The notes beneath the pieces are model-generated. The model saw only the letters and a list, made by a program, of their open reading frames with translations, was not told the DNA's origin and made no database searches. Shown one piece after another: positions 34,347 to 43,595 of a stretch of 64,000 nucleotides of DNA (position 1 is its first letter; each line of letters starts with the position of its first letter). A program made the position numbers and the translations under genes. Source of the stretch: Streptomyces musisoli (lineage in GTDB: Bacteria; Actinomycetota; Actinomycetes; Streptomycetales; Streptomycetaceae); contig NZ_JAERRH010000002.1 of NCBI RefSeq assembly GCF_016741855.1, positions 744,001-808,000 of the forward strand. The letters are read 5' to 3'.

Positions 34347-34913
34347 ATGTCCACTCCTCGCCAATCCCGCGCCGACCGTCGCCGAGCGACCGAGGCGCGC
34401 ATCCTGGACAGCGCCCGCGAGTTGTTCGCCGAGAAAGGATTCGAGCGCACCACCATCCGCGCCGTGGCTGCCGCCGCGAGTGTCGACCCGGCTCTGGTCA
34501 TGCAGTACTTCGGCTCGAAGCGGGAGCTGTTCACCCAGGCTGTACAGGCGTTCCCCGCCCCGCTGACGGCCACTGACACCGACGTGCTCGTCGATCAGTT
34601 GCTGGCCTCGCTCGGTCTCAAGCTCGGCGGACTTCCCGAAGGCACGCTGGCGATGATGCGGTCCATGCTCACCGATCCGGCGGCAGCCGATCATGCCCGT
34701 GCCGCTCTGGGCCGGCAGATCGAAGGCGTCGGTGCCGCGCTTCCCGCTGCCGAGGATCCCGAACTGCGCGCCGCGCTGGTTGTCACGACGTTGCTGGGCG
34801 TCACCATCGGCCACCAGCTCCTCGGCTTGGCCCCCCTTCGTGAGGCGCCCGCCGATCGCATCGCCGCGTTGCTCCGCCCGGCCATCAAGGCCCTGGCAGA
34901 ACCGCCGGAGTGA
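34347..34913 (+). CDS. TetR/AcrR-family regulator
   Basis: A 188-residue repressor. The helix-turn-helix is ARILDSARELFAEKGFERTTIRAVAAAASVDPALVMQYFGSKRELF, and the rest an all-helical ligand domain of the TetR_C-type (LLGVTIGHQLLGLAPL near the end). The ATG at 34347 is preceded by no ribosome site but by a well-placed TAGAGT, which suggests a leaderless mRNA. Divergent from a SnoaL-like gene. Confidence 0.9.
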   Translation: MSTPRQSRADRRRATEARILDSARELFAEKGFERTTIRAVAAAASVDPALVMQYFGSKRELFTQAVQAFPAPLTATDTDVLVDQLLASLGLKLGGLPEGTLAMMRSMLTDPAAADHARAALGRQIEGVGAALPAAEDPELRAALVVTTLLGVTIGHQLLGLAPLREAPADRIAALLRPAIKALAEPPE

Positions 34914-35054
34914 ACACGGTGCAACCGATACCGGGAGCAGGGAGCGCGGCAGGTTCTCAGGGGCGCCGCCTGAGCACCTTGGGGGGACAGCCGTCCAGGT
35001 TCGCCCTCGAGCCTATCTGGTGCTGCTGTCACGGGATGGCCCAAGCTGGCGCGC

Positions 35055-35576
35055 ATGGATTGGTTGCCACTGCTCTCCACCCTCGCCGGGGCCGCGATCG
35101 GCATCGTCGCCACTCTCATCGCCGACCGGAACCGGTGGAAGCGCGAGGATGCCAAGGACGCTCGTCGGCTGCGGCTCGACGTCTACACGCAGTACACCAC
35201 CACCGTGAAGGTCCTCGGCGAGACCCTGCGGGCCCTCGCCCGGCAAGGGCACCCTTCCGGCGACGAGCGGTCACTTGCGCTGCGCGAGGCCTTTCGCGAT
35301 TCGGGCCTGGCCGTCGCATCGGAACGGATGTGGCTCATCGCGCCCGAACCCGTCGTCAAGGCCTCCAACAGCGTGTTCCACTGCCTGCGACGCATCTGCG
35401 ACGGCTACATCGACGGCACCGCTGTCGGCAGTCCGGAGGATCACGCCCGCTGGGAGGCGCGTGGCGAAGCAGCCGCCGACATGCGCAGGCTCATGCGTGA
35501 AGACCTCGGCGTAGGCCCGCTCACCGAACGTCACAGCCCCCGTCCGAACGACGAAGGAAACCCCGCCGCGCAGTGA
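35055..35576 (+). CDS. Membrane-anchored helical protein of unknown function
   Basis: A 173-residue protein with one N-terminal helix (WLPLLSTLAGAAIGIVATLIA) followed by DRNRWKREDAKDARRLRLDVYTQYTTTVK. The same kind of single-pass start with a long helical cytosolic domain is common in uncharacterised Streptomyces proteins. ATG 35055 has no clear ribosome site. The tail (HSPRPNDEGNPAAQ) is disordered. Unrecognised. The 140 bases upstream show no gene. Confidence 0.65.
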   Translation: MDWLPLLSTLAGAAIGIVATLIADRNRWKREDAKDARRLRLDVYTQYTTTVKVLGETLRALARQGHPSGDERSLALREAFRDSGLAVASERMWLIAPEPVVKASNSVFHCLRRICDGYIDGTAVGSPEDHARWEARGEAAADMRRLMREDLGVGPLTERHSPRPNDEGNPAAQ

Positions 35577-35636
35577 TCGTGGCCGTGGCACCGACGCCAG
35601 GAGACGGGCAGCCGCAGCAAATGCCCGACTCTCACG

Positions 35637-35722
35637 CTGCCGCCTGCCGCCTGCCGCCTGCCGCCTGCCGCCTGCCGCGTGCCGCCTGCCGCGTGCCGCC
35701 TGCCGCGTGCCGCCTGCCGGCA
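35637..35722. repeat. Heptanucleotide tandem repeat, about 12 copies
   Basis: GCCGCCT repeated, with GCCGCGT variants in the second half that alternate with GCCGCCT, giving a 14-bp higher-order unit. It lies between the anchored helical protein gene and the 3' end of the NAD-kinase-like gene. Confidence 0.9.
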
Positions 35723-35811
35723 CCGGTCACGGTGAGGCGTGAAGACGGACCCACCGAGGTCTGCCGCCGACTCGTCGCCGGCATGACGGCTGGGCCGGGC
35801 GGCCGGCGCGT

Positions 35812-36711
35812 TCACGTCACCAGGCGCAGCGACGTCGCCGCGATGCCCAGCCGTACGCTCTGGCCCCACGTCAGCTCCAGGGCGTCGGTCTCCATCCCGT
35901 CCCCGAAGACCACCATCCGGTCCGATTCCACGGTCAGCCGCAGTCCTTGCCCCGGCCCCAGCTCCCCGGCGACCCTCGACGTCCCGGTCGCGGGCGATGG
36001 CCAGGCCTCGCGCACGAACCACAGGAGCCGCGGGTCGCGGGGCGCGGGCATCGGCACGGTGCTGCCGCGCTCCAGCCACAGGGAGCGGAGCCACCCGGTG
36101 GCGCCCGTGCCGGTGCCGACCAGCACCCCGGAGGAGGCCTGGGCCTCGCCCGGGTCCGTCCCGCCGTCGCTGCCCAGGCGGTAACGGGCCGTCTGGTGGC
36201 CGGGCGGACCCAGGTAGATCTCGTTCAGCGCGAGGAGGCGCTGGGTGTCGTCGGCGACGGCCTCGACCATCGTCAGTTCCTCCGCCCGGCCCCCGGCGGC
36301 GGTCGCGGCCCGCAGCAGGGAGGCCGCGTCGCCGCAGCGGTGCCGGACCAGGACACCCGGATTGCGCCCCGGGTCGGTGTCGATGCCCACCACCGGCTGC
36401 CCGGAGAGGTACTTCGCGGTGTTGGCGACCAGACCGTCCTGGCCGACCACGACCACCACGTCCTCGGGGGCGAACAGGAAGCGGTCCAGGTCCGCCCGCT
36501 CCACCGTGGAGCTGCGCCAGGTGAGCGGCACCGCCGACGCCACGTCCCGCAGTGCCTGCCGCGTGTCGTCGTGGCGGCGGGCCACCTCGTCGATCGAGCG
36601 GCCCCGGCTGGAGAGGAAGAACGCGGCCTGTCCGTGCGTCCCGTGCCGGGCGAGCAGTTCCTCGTACTCGGTCCTGCGGTGCACGAGCACCGCACGCGGC
36701 GCCAGGCTCAC
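35812..36711 (-). CDS. NAD-kinase-like protein
   Basis: A 299-residue protein with the two-domain plan of ATP-NAD kinases. VVVVVGQDGLVANTAKYL stands at the place of the GGDGT motif (Gly replaced by Gln, Asp kept). ALNEIYLGPPGHQTARYRL corresponds to the NE/D motif and SSGVLVGTGTGATGWLRS to the conserved TPTGSTAY loop. It could phosphorylate NAD or a related nucleotide, or be a binding protein. Its ATG overlaps the SPFH gene stop (ATGA), so both are made together under the two 15-bp operators upstream. Confidence 0.78.
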   Translation of the reverse strand: MSLAPRAVLVHRRTEYEELLARHGTHGQAAFFLSSRGRSIDEVARRHDDTRQALRDVASAVPLTWRSSTVERADLDRFLFAPEDVVVVVGQDGLVANTAKYLSGQPVVGIDTDPGRNPGVLVRHRCGDAASLLRAATAAGGRAEELTMVEAVADDTQRLLALNEIYLGPPGHQTARYRLGSDGGTDPGEAQASSGVLVGTGTGATGWLRSLWLERGSTVPMPAPRDPRLLWFVREAWPSPATGTSRVAGELGPGQGLRLTVESDRMVVFGDGMETDALELTWGQSVRLGIAATSLRLVT

Positions 36712-37721
36712 GCCTCCTCCTGGCCTTCCGGACGCCCGAGCCTGGCCAGGAGTCCGGTGAGCACGTCGGGGGAGAGCGTGACGCTCTCGATCCGCGGCAG
36801 GTTCTCCGCCAGCCGGGTCGCCGCCAGGGCGTGCAGCGTGGCCGGGTCGACCTCGCCGTGCACCCGCAGCCAGGCGGCCTGCGCCTCGGCGCGCGCCGCG
36901 CCCGTCGCGCGTGCGGCCTCGGCGTCCGCGTGGGCCAGGCGGACCTTGCGGGCCGCCTCGGCCTCGGTCCGTACGCCGTCGGCCGCCGCCTTCTCCTCGG
37001 CTTCGCGCCGCGCGTTCGTGCCGCGCTGGTCGACCAACTGCTCCTCGCGCCGGGCCAGTTCGATCTGGCTGGCCAGCTCGTTCTCGGCGATGGCACGCTC
37101 GCGCTCGACGGCGACGGCCCGCCGCTCATAGGTGGCCCGGTCCGCCTCCTGCTGGATCTGCTCGCGGGCCGGGGTGCGCAGGGCGCGCTCCACCTCGGCC
37201 TCGGGCCGGATCGCGACGACACGCACGGCCACCACGTCGATGCCGGTGGCCGGGAGGCGGGGCTCGGCGGCGAGGCCGGTGGCGACCCGTTCCCGCACGG
37301 AGGCGACGCCGTCCACCAGGGCGACGGCCAGTGGGGTGCGGGCCAGTACGTCCAGCGTGTGCTGCTGCGCGGTCTCGGTGAGAAGGGTGGCGATCTGCTC
37401 CAGGGGTGCGCCGCGCCACTTCCCGCTGTCCGGGTCCACGGAGAAGTCGAGCCGGTTCGCCGCCTCGGCCGGGTCGCTGATCCGGTACGTGACGGTGGCC
37501 TGCACGGTGACGTCCTGGAAGTCGGCGGTACGGGCGTGGAACGCCATGGCCAGCTCCCGGTCGTCGACCGGCACTTCGGAGAGCGCTGCCGACAGCGACC
37601 GGTACCAGAAGCTGAGCCCCCGGCCGTCGTGGGCGAGTCGGCCGCGCTTGTGGTGGCGGATGTGGGCGGTGGGTGCGGAACGCAGATGGCGCCATCCGAA
37701 GCGCCGGGTGATGTCGGCCAT
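36708..37721 (-). CDS. SPFH/band-7 domain protein
   Basis: A 337-residue protein. Residues about 20-180 form the SPFH domain (VPVDDRELAMAFHARTADFQDVTVQATVTYRISDPAEAANRLDFSV, GIDVVAVRVVAIRPEAEVERAL). Residues about 185-290 are a charged coiled coil (AVERERAIAENELASQIELARREEQLV). The ending has a short helical tail. No N-terminal transmembrane helix is visible, so attachment to membrane would be peripheral. ATG 37721 has AAGGGGGG upstream. First gene of a two-gene operon with the NAD-kinase-like gene. Confidence 0.88.
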   Translation of the reverse strand: MADITRRFGWRHLRSAPTAHIRHHKRGRLAHDGRGLSFWYRSLSAALSEVPVDDRELAMAFHARTADFQDVTVQATVTYRISDPAEAANRLDFSVDPDSGKWRGAPLEQIATLLTETAQQHTLDVLARTPLAVALVDGVASVRERVATGLAAEPRLPATGIDVVAVRVVAIRPEAEVERALRTPAREQIQQEADRATYERRAVAVERERAIAENELASQIELARREEQLVDQRGTNARREAEEKAAADGVRTEAEAARKVRLAHADAEAARATGAARAEAQAAWLRVHGEVDPATLHALAATRLAENLPRIESVTLSPDVLTGLLARLGRPEGQEEA

Positions 37722-37739
37722 GGTGGACCCCCCTTGATT

Positions 37740-37787
37740 TCGTCAGCGAGACGATAATGGAGAGTGTCGATCTCGTCAACAAGACGA
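37740..37787 (-). promoter_or_regulatory. Promoter flanked by two identical-pattern 15-bp operators, SPFH operon
   Basis: On the minus strand TCGTCTTGTTGACGA (37787-37773) and TCGTCTCGCTGACGA (37754-37740) share TCGTC-N5-GACGA, with centres 33 bp apart (three turns). Between and over them lie TTGACG and, 17 bases on, TATCGT, a plausible -35/-10 pair. A repressor bound to both sites would cover the promoter. No regulator gene is adjacent. Confidence 0.65.
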
Positions 37788-38165
37788 AAACTGGTCGATC
37801 GGCCGGCCGTCACCTGGAGGGAGCTGCTCCATGGGGGACGGCTGGGGTGGAGGGTGCCCCGCGCCTGTTCCACCCTGCCGCAGTCCTGGCCGCAGGGCTC
37901 GTGAACAAGGCCCTACAAGTCCACCTGGCATCCGGACTCGTGTGGCGCCGGCCTCACCGACGGGGGCCTGCGACCCCTGGGGTCCGGACTCGTGTGGCGT
38001 CGGCCCCACCGACAGGGGCCGGCGACCCCGCGGTGTGATCCCTGGGGCCTGTCCCGTGATCACGTGACGGGGCGGCCGGTCTCCAGAGGGCAGTCGTTCT
38101 CCAGTGAACAGCCACTGTTCGGGGGCAAGTTGGCACGGGGTCGGCAGAGCTGCGCAGGAGCGGGG
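37788..38165. other. Intergenic stretch with a 52-bp duplication
   Basis: No gene is seen. TCCGGACTCGTGTGGCG occurs at 37931 and 37983 with similar following sequence (CCGGCCTCACCGAC / TCGGCCCCACCGAC), a 52-bp tandem duplication. AGGAG for the methyltransferase lies at the end. Confidence 0.6.
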
Positions 38166-38813
38166 ATGTTAGCTTCCCTTCCCGTGATGGAACACCAGGA
38201 GGAGACCAGGGCGGCGTACGACGGGGTCGTCGAGCTGTATGCGTCGATGTTCGCGAATGGGTTGGAGTCGCACCCGTTCGCGCGGAACATGATCGCCACC
38301 TTCGCCGAGCTGGTTCGCGCAACGGGGAACTTGCGGGCGGCCGACGTCGGTTGCGGGCCGGGGCATCTGACGGCCATGCTGCACGACCTGGGGCTGGACG
38401 CCTTCGGACTCGACCTTTCCCCGGGCATGGTCGACCACGCGCGGCGGGCGCACCCGGCGCTGCGGTTCGACGAGGCACGGATGGAGGCCCTGCCGGTCGA
38501 AGACGGCGCGCTCGGCGGCGTGCTGGCCCACTACTCGATGATCCACACGCCGCCCGGTGAACTGCCCGCGCTGCTCGCCGAGCAGGTACGCGTCCTGGCG
38601 CCAGGGGGCCTGCTCCTGGTCTCGTTCTTCGGAACCGGCGGACCGGAGCCGGTCCGCTTCGACCACAAGGTGACGCCCGCGTACAGCTGGCCGGTGGACC
38701 GCTTCGCCGAGTTGCTGGCCGGGGCCGGGCTCGTCCCGTTCGCCCGGCTGCTCCACGATCCGGCCTCCGAACGGGGCTTCCTCGACACCCACTTGCTGGC
38801 CCGCCTCGAATAG
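38166..38813 (+). CDS. Class I SAM-dependent methyltransferase (type 11-like)
   Basis: A 215-residue methyltransferase. Motif I is ADVGCGPGHLTAML, the acidic strand-2 end is AFGLDLSPGMVDHARR, and motif II region is VLAHYSMIHTPPGELPALLAEQVRVLAPGGLLLVSFFG. ATG 38166 has AGGAG six bases upstream; ATG 38187 is an in-frame alternative. Stands alone. The substrate cannot be told. Confidence 0.88.
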   Translation: MLASLPVMEHQEETRAAYDGVVELYASMFANGLESHPFARNMIATFAELVRATGNLRAADVGCGPGHLTAMLHDLGLDAFGLDLSPGMVDHARRAHPALRFDEARMEALPVEDGALGGVLAHYSMIHTPPGELPALLAEQVRVLAPGGLLLVSFFGTGGPEPVRFDHKVTPAYSWPVDRFAELLAGAGLVPFARLLHDPASERGFLDTHLLARLE

Positions 38814-39134
38814 GGCACGCCGTAGCCGTTCGGGGGTTGGCTGGGCTGGTGGGATCGCCTCTGTGGCACGAAGTCCGCCTGAGGCGCCGTGACCTGACCC
38901 AACTCATCCCTATTGAGCACGCGACGGTCCCGTGGAGTAAGAACTCCTAACGAAATGATCTTTGTGGTGGTTGGATCCTTCCAGTACTGGGTGCTGGGCC
39001 GAGACCGCCCGCCGGCATCTGTCGCAAGGAAGTTGGCCGGTGCGGCCAGATCATCCGCTCGGGCGCTGAGCATTGGGTTATGTGGTTGCGGTGAGCCCGG
39101 TGGGTGGGGCGATGATGCAGCGCTGCGTGCTGGA

Positions 39135-39302
39135 GCGAATGAGGTCGAAGAGGCAATCAGGGGGGAGCTGCGGCTCATGGATGAGACGACGATCGAGGGA
39201 CGGCGGGCGCGCCGGAGCTCGCTGTGGCGCAGGTTGGGCGAGGAGACGGGTTGGCGGATGTACCACCACCAGGCCACGCCCGTCCCGACCCAGGACGACT
39301 GA
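39135..39302 (+). pseudogene. DUF4440 (SnoaL-like) gene with internal deletion
   Basis: The frame reads EEAIRGELRLMDETTIEGRR and continues with SSLWRR, WRMYHHQATPVP and a stop. This joins the typical first 12 residues of a DUF4440 protein to its last 40, with about 70 middle residues missing and the frame kept. No good start lies nearby. The residual pieces are well preserved, so loss is recent. Confidence 0.65.
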
Positions 39303-39304
39303 CG

Positions 39305-40078
39305 GTGCAGGTCACCAGCGGCGACGGAGTTCGGATCGTCTTCGAGGTCGTGGGCAGCGGGCCGCCGTTGGTGCTGCTGCACGGCTTCTTCGGGGATCGC
39401 ACGACGTGGCGGTCGGCTGGTTATGTCGACGCACTTGCCGGGAGCCATCGCCTGGTTCTCGTCGATGCTCGTGGTCACGGCGGGAGCGATGCGCCCCATG
39501 ACGTGGACAGCTACCGGATCGACCGTCAGGTAGGTGATGTCGTGGCCGTACTCGACGCACTCGACATATCCCGGGTGGCCTTCTGGGGTGCGTCGATGGG
39601 CGGCATCATCGGTCTCAACCTGCTGGCTGGGCACCCGGAACGGCTGACCGCGCTGATTGCCGGCGGGGCACATGGCGGACGTGTCGCAGCTGCTCCGGCG
39701 GAGGTTCAGCAGGAGGTCGAACTGTTCCGCTCCCGGGGAACGGCTCCCTTCATCGAGATGCTGGAACGTCAAGGACCGCTCCCGGCATGGATGCGCGCGG
39801 CGATGCAGGCAGCCGACCCGCATGCGCTGGCAGCGCTGACCGCCGCCCCCGAGGCCCGCGACGGCGTCCTGGAAAGGCTCGTGCAAACCGCTGTACCGGT
39901 GCTTCTGCTCGCCGGTGACCGTGACCCCCGGCTACGGTCGATCCAGGACACCGCTGCTCGGATCTCGGGGGCGACCTGCGCCGAACTGCCCGGTTGCGGG
40001 CACTTCGACACATTCTTGCGCCTCGACCTCGCCCTGCCGGTGGTGCGTCCGTTTCTCGCCGCGTACGCGGCTGGGTGA
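39305..40078 (+). CDS. Alpha/beta-hydrolase
   Basis: A 257-residue hydrolase. VLLHGFFGDRTTW is the oxyanion HG loop, WGASMGGII the nucleophile elbow (Ser in GASMG), GDRDPRL the acid and GCGHFDTF the catalytic His. A plausible substrate class is an ester or lactone. GTG 39305 starts three bases after the stop of the DUF4440 remnant, with no ribosome site of its own. It may once have been translationally coupled to that gene, so its expression may now be reduced. Confidence 0.85.
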   Translation: MQVTSGDGVRIVFEVVGSGPPLVLLHGFFGDRTTWRSAGYVDALAGSHRLVLVDARGHGGSDAPHDVDSYRIDRQVGDVVAVLDALDISRVAFWGASMGGIIGLNLLAGHPERLTALIAGGAHGGRVAAAPAEVQQEVELFRSRGTAPFIEMLERQGPLPAWMRAAMQAADPHALAALTAAPEARDGVLERLVQTAVPVLLLAGDRDPRLRSIQDTAARISGATCAELPGCGHFDTFLRLDLALPVVRPFLAAYAAG

Positions 40079-40141
40079 GCCGGTCAAGGCTTCTTGGGCG
40101 GCTGGCCTGCTCGGCATCATCCTGGCCCGCCGGCCGTGGCC

Positions 40142-42373
40142 TCATCGGCGGGCTGTGACGACCGTCTGCGTGAGTGGATGGCTGCCGCCCAGCGCCCGCA
40201 GACAGTCTTCTTCGAGCGCGGCCAGCAGTGCGGCAGCCGTCCGTGCGCCTTGGGTGCTGCGCATGACCAGGGCGTGGTCGTAGCGGGTGGCCAGGGTGCG
40301 GGGGTGCGACGAACCGTGGAAGCGTTCTTGATCTGCGAGTACCGCGGCCAGAACCTCCTGGGCCTGGTCCAGGTCACCGGTCTGTGCCAGGAGCCGGCCG
40401 AGCTGGTGACGGGTGCTCAGGGTGCGTGAGTGCAGGCCGAGTATGCGCTCCTGGTCGCCGAGGAGCGCCTCCAGTTGCCGGATGGCCTCCTCGGGCTCCC
40501 CGGACTGGCCCACGAGGAGCGCCAGGTCGAAGCGGGTGCTGAGCGTATGGGGGTGCGCGGCGCCCAGGATGCGTTGCTGGTCCTCGAGGACCTCGGTCAT
40601 GAGGACGCGGGCGTCGGTGGTACGGCCGGTACGGCCCAGGGTCCGGGCCAGTTCCTGACGTGTGAGCAGGACGTCCACGTGCTCCGGACCCAGAGCGGCC
40701 GTGAGGTCCGGCAGGACCTCCCGTAACTGGCGCAGCGCCCCTGGAGCGTCACCGCCGTCGCGCAGGAACCGGGCTTTGCTGGTGCGGGTGACCAGGGTCG
40801 CCGCGTGACGGGCCCCCAGGACACGCTCCCGGTCGGGAGCGAGGCGGTCCAGGAGGGCGACGGCTTCCGGCAGTCGGCCGGCCTCGGCGAGGTACCGGGC
40901 TATGTCGTGACGCGCCGCGAGGGTGTCGGGGTGGTCCGGGCCGAGCAGGGTGTCACGCTGCTGGTGCAGTCGGCGCAGCCGGCTCACGGCGGGCAGCGGC
41001 TGTCCTGCGTTGCCCAGGGCGATCGCGTGCGCGTAGTCGGCGTCCGGCACCTCGTGCCCCCGGGCGATGTCGAAAGCCTTGAGGGCGATGGTCGGCCGCA
41101 TCAGGTCGACGGCCGCCCAGCCGATGTCGAAGGCGTCTTCCGCCGAGACGGCGGGAAGCAGCGTCTCCCAGCTGCGTTCCGGGATGGCCGGCAGACCGGG
41201 GAAGTCGATCAAGTAGTCGAATGCCAGATAACTGTCCTGGTCAGGCAGCAGAAGGCTGCTGGCCCCCTGTACCGGAGCGGTCGCCCACGCCAGCGCATCG
41301 GCAAGAGGCTCCGGGCGCAGGACGGCCCCGCCGCGAGCCGACAGATACACCTCGTGCAACGCCACCAGCAGCGACGCGGGTACGGGCCGGTGCAGTCCCA
41401 TACGCCGGCAGTCGACGGCGGCGGCGACCAGGGCGGCGCCGCGCGGATGCTCACCCGTCTGCCACGCGTGCATCCAGTCGCTGAGCAGTTCCGGGCCGGC
41501 GGCGAGCACCTCCGCGACCCCGAAACGGTCGGACGCCTGTGCTGCCGCCCGCAGCCGCGGATCCCGACCCGCCCCCTGCGCCCGCTCGATCTCCCGCGGT
41601 GACCACAGACGATCGAGCTCCACCGGTTCCGCCGCGTGCAGCAGAACCTCCCGCCCCGCTCGCCAGGTAGCCGCGTCCGTGACATCCCGCTGACGCGCGC
41701 TGTACCGGTCGTACTCCTTGCTGCGCATCGACGCCAGCAGCACCACCTCCCGTTCCGGGCCGGCGAGCATGTCCTTGACCATCTGAAGCGTGAGGCCGCC
41801 CGCCCGCAGGAACTGGTCGAACTCGTCGAACCACACCACACTGCGGCGAAGCGCGCACACAGCGGAGGAGAACGCCTGCATGTCCTCCGACGGCCGAGCC
41901 TGGAGCAGCACGAAGTCGGGGACGGCCACGCGCATGGCCTCGTAGGCCAAGCGGGACTTCCCGGCCGTCGAATCACCGACGATCAGTACGAAGCCCCCCT
42001 GCGCGATCCGCCGTACGACCTCGTCGAACTGGTCCCGCTCGACGAAAGCGGGGACCCGGTCCGACTCGAGGCGATCGGTACGACGCACCGCGGAGGGATG
42101 GACACCCAGGCTGATCGGGTCCGTCACATCCCGCACCCGCTGCGCCCGCTCAGCCAGCCCCCGGTCGCGTACCTGAGCAGCGTGCTGCTGCTGCCGGTGC
42201 GACTGGAGAGCGGTCCTCGCCTCGTCCGCGAAAATACCGGTCACAGCGGCTGCGAGCGCCGCGGCCACGGCAGTCCAGCCGGCCGGCAACCAGGCCGATG
42301 CCGCCAGCACCACCGCCGCCGCTCCGCTCGAAACGCCGAGCAGGATCACCCATAAGCGAAGTGACCGCCACAC
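40142..42373 (-). CDS. Membrane-anchored P-loop ATPase with TPR array (STAND-like)
   Basis: A 743-residue protein. Two N-terminal helices (LWVILLGVSSGAAAVVLAASA and GWTAVAAALAAAVTGIF) anchor it. ISLGVHPSA and VPAFVERD precede the P-loop GDSTAGKS (133-140) and a Walker B-like SVVWFDEFD. FGVAEVLAAGPELL and RGAALVAAAVDCRRMGL follow, as in the 1216-residue protein at 17987. The C-terminal 300 residues are kinesin-light-chain-type TPRs (LLGPDHPDTLAARHDIARYLAEAGRLPEA and four or five more). GTG 42373 is favoured by GGGGGGACG; ATG 42445 is possible. A membrane-bound signalling ATPase of unknown trigger. Confidence 0.85.
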   Translation of the reverse strand: MWRSLRLWVILLGVSSGAAAVVLAASAWLPAGWTAVAAALAAAVTGIFADEARTALQSHRQQQHAAQVRDRGLAERAQRVRDVTDPISLGVHPSAVRRTDRLESDRVPAFVERDQFDEVVRRIAQGGFVLIVGDSTAGKSRLAYEAMRVAVPDFVLLQARPSEDMQAFSSAVCALRRSVVWFDEFDQFLRAGGLTLQMVKDMLAGPEREVVLLASMRSKEYDRYSARQRDVTDAATWRAGREVLLHAAEPVELDRLWSPREIERAQGAGRDPRLRAAAQASDRFGVAEVLAAGPELLSDWMHAWQTGEHPRGAALVAAAVDCRRMGLHRPVPASLLVALHEVYLSARGGAVLRPEPLADALAWATAPVQGASSLLLPDQDSYLAFDYLIDFPGLPAIPERSWETLLPAVSAEDAFDIGWAAVDLMRPTIALKAFDIARGHEVPDADYAHAIALGNAGQPLPAVSRLRRLHQQRDTLLGPDHPDTLAARHDIARYLAEAGRLPEAVALLDRLAPDRERVLGARHAATLVTRTSKARFLRDGGDAPGALRQLREVLPDLTAALGPEHVDVLLTRQELARTLGRTGRTTDARVLMTEVLEDQQRILGAAHPHTLSTRFDLALLVGQSGEPEEAIRQLEALLGDQERILGLHSRTLSTRHQLGRLLAQTGDLDQAQEVLAAVLADQERFHGSSHPRTLATRYDHALVMRSTQGARTAAALLAALEEDCLRALGGSHPLTQTVVTARR

Positions 42374-42592
42374 CGTCCCCCCACGATCATGGTCGGAGCA
42401 CGGCGTCTGCCGTGCCGGACGAACACGTACGCCCTCTCCGGGCATTGAAGCGCAGCAGCCCCATTCTGACCCCGACAGGCAGCGGATGTCCCCGGCCCGA
42501 CGCACCTCCGCCATCCGGCCGGGGGCTGACGGCCCGAAGACGTCGCACGGTCCGCCGAGCGCTCCCTCGGCCTGGTCGTCCGTCCCGGGACC

Positions 42593-43516
42593 CTACTTCG
42601 ACGGGCGGGACCAGGCGCGGACGGCCAGCTTGCCGGTCGTGCCGAGGTCGAGGTGGGGCGTCACGGTCACCGGATCGGCGCCCCGCTCGGCCCGCACCCT
42701 GACGTAGGGGACGTCGACGGGGGTGCCGGAACCCGTGGTGTTGCGCCACATGAGGCCCGAGACGGCGCTCTCGCCCGGCTTCAGGACCAGTGGACGGGCC
42801 GGCTCGTCGAATCCGGTACCGGTGCTCATGCCTCCGCTTCCATGCACGATCCGGACCCCTTCGACGGGGGACAGTTCCCCGTCCAGCAGTTCCAGGAGCG
42901 GGTAGCCGTCGAGGGAGTAGTCCTCCTTCCCGCAGTTCTCCAGGTGCAGCCCCACCACGCGCAGCCCCATCGCGGCATCGCCGTCGTCGGCGGAGACGCG
43001 GATGCCGGAGGGCGGGCACTCGCCGGAAGCCGGCGGCGCCTCGGCAGCGGGCACCTTCGTCACCCTGGCCACCGACACCCGGGTCACCCGGGACGCTCCG
43101 GGAGCCGACACCCCCAGCCGGACCGTGCCGCGCACGGTCGCGCCCGGGCCGACCGAGCGCACGGTCTCCTGACGGTTGCCCATGACTTCGCCGGCGTCCG
43201 TCGTGAAGTCGAAAAGGACCGAGAACGTCATCGCCTCGGCGCCGTCGTTGGTGACCTCGTAGGCGGCCGAGATCCCGGAGTCACCGGTGGGGAGGGGATC
43301 GGCGTGTACGGAGTACCCGTCGGAACCGGGGCTCGAGGCGGGAGTGCCGGACGGGATGGTCACCGAGGTGATGCGGACGCCGTCCAGGGGCCGGGTGGTG
43401 ACCGCGGCCCCGGACGCGGACGCGGCCGCGCCGGGGGTGCCCGCCTGTTCGGATCCGCACGCCGTGAGCAGCAGCAGCGCGGCGAGGGACGGAAGGAGGA
43501 ACGTGGCTCTGCGCAT
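42593..43516 (-). CDS. DUF4232-type lipoprotein
   Basis: A 307-residue lipoprotein. The lipobox LLTAC gives lipid attachment at residue 20, followed by a Ser/Ala-rich spacer. The C-terminal 140 residues (CPPSGIRVSADDGDAAMGLRVVGLHLENCGKEDYSLDGYPLLELLD) match DUF4232. Its cysteine pair probably forms a disulfide. The middle (ISAAYEVTNDGAEAMTFSVLFDF) is a beta-sandwich-like domain. Surface function unknown; this family is very common in Streptomyces. Confidence 0.85.
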   Translation of the reverse strand: MRRATFLLPSLAALLLLTACGSEQAGTPGAAASASGAAVTTRPLDGVRITSVTIPSGTPASSPGSDGYSVHADPLPTGDSGISAAYEVTNDGAEAMTFSVLFDFTTDAGEVMGNRQETVRSVGPGATVRGTVRLGVSAPGASRVTRVSVARVTKVPAAEAPPASGECPPSGIRVSADDGDAAMGLRVVGLHLENCGKEDYSLDGYPLLELLDGELSPVEGVRIVHGSGGMSTGTGFDEPARPLVLKPGESAVSGLMWRNTTGSGTPVDVPYVRVRAERGADPVTVTPHLDLGTTGKLAVRAWSRPSK

Positions 43517-43595
43517 CCGGTCACCCCATCAGGAGTACCGGCACCGAACCATGGCGGAAGCCACAATTCCGGCCACGGGCGTGTCACCGTCCTGA

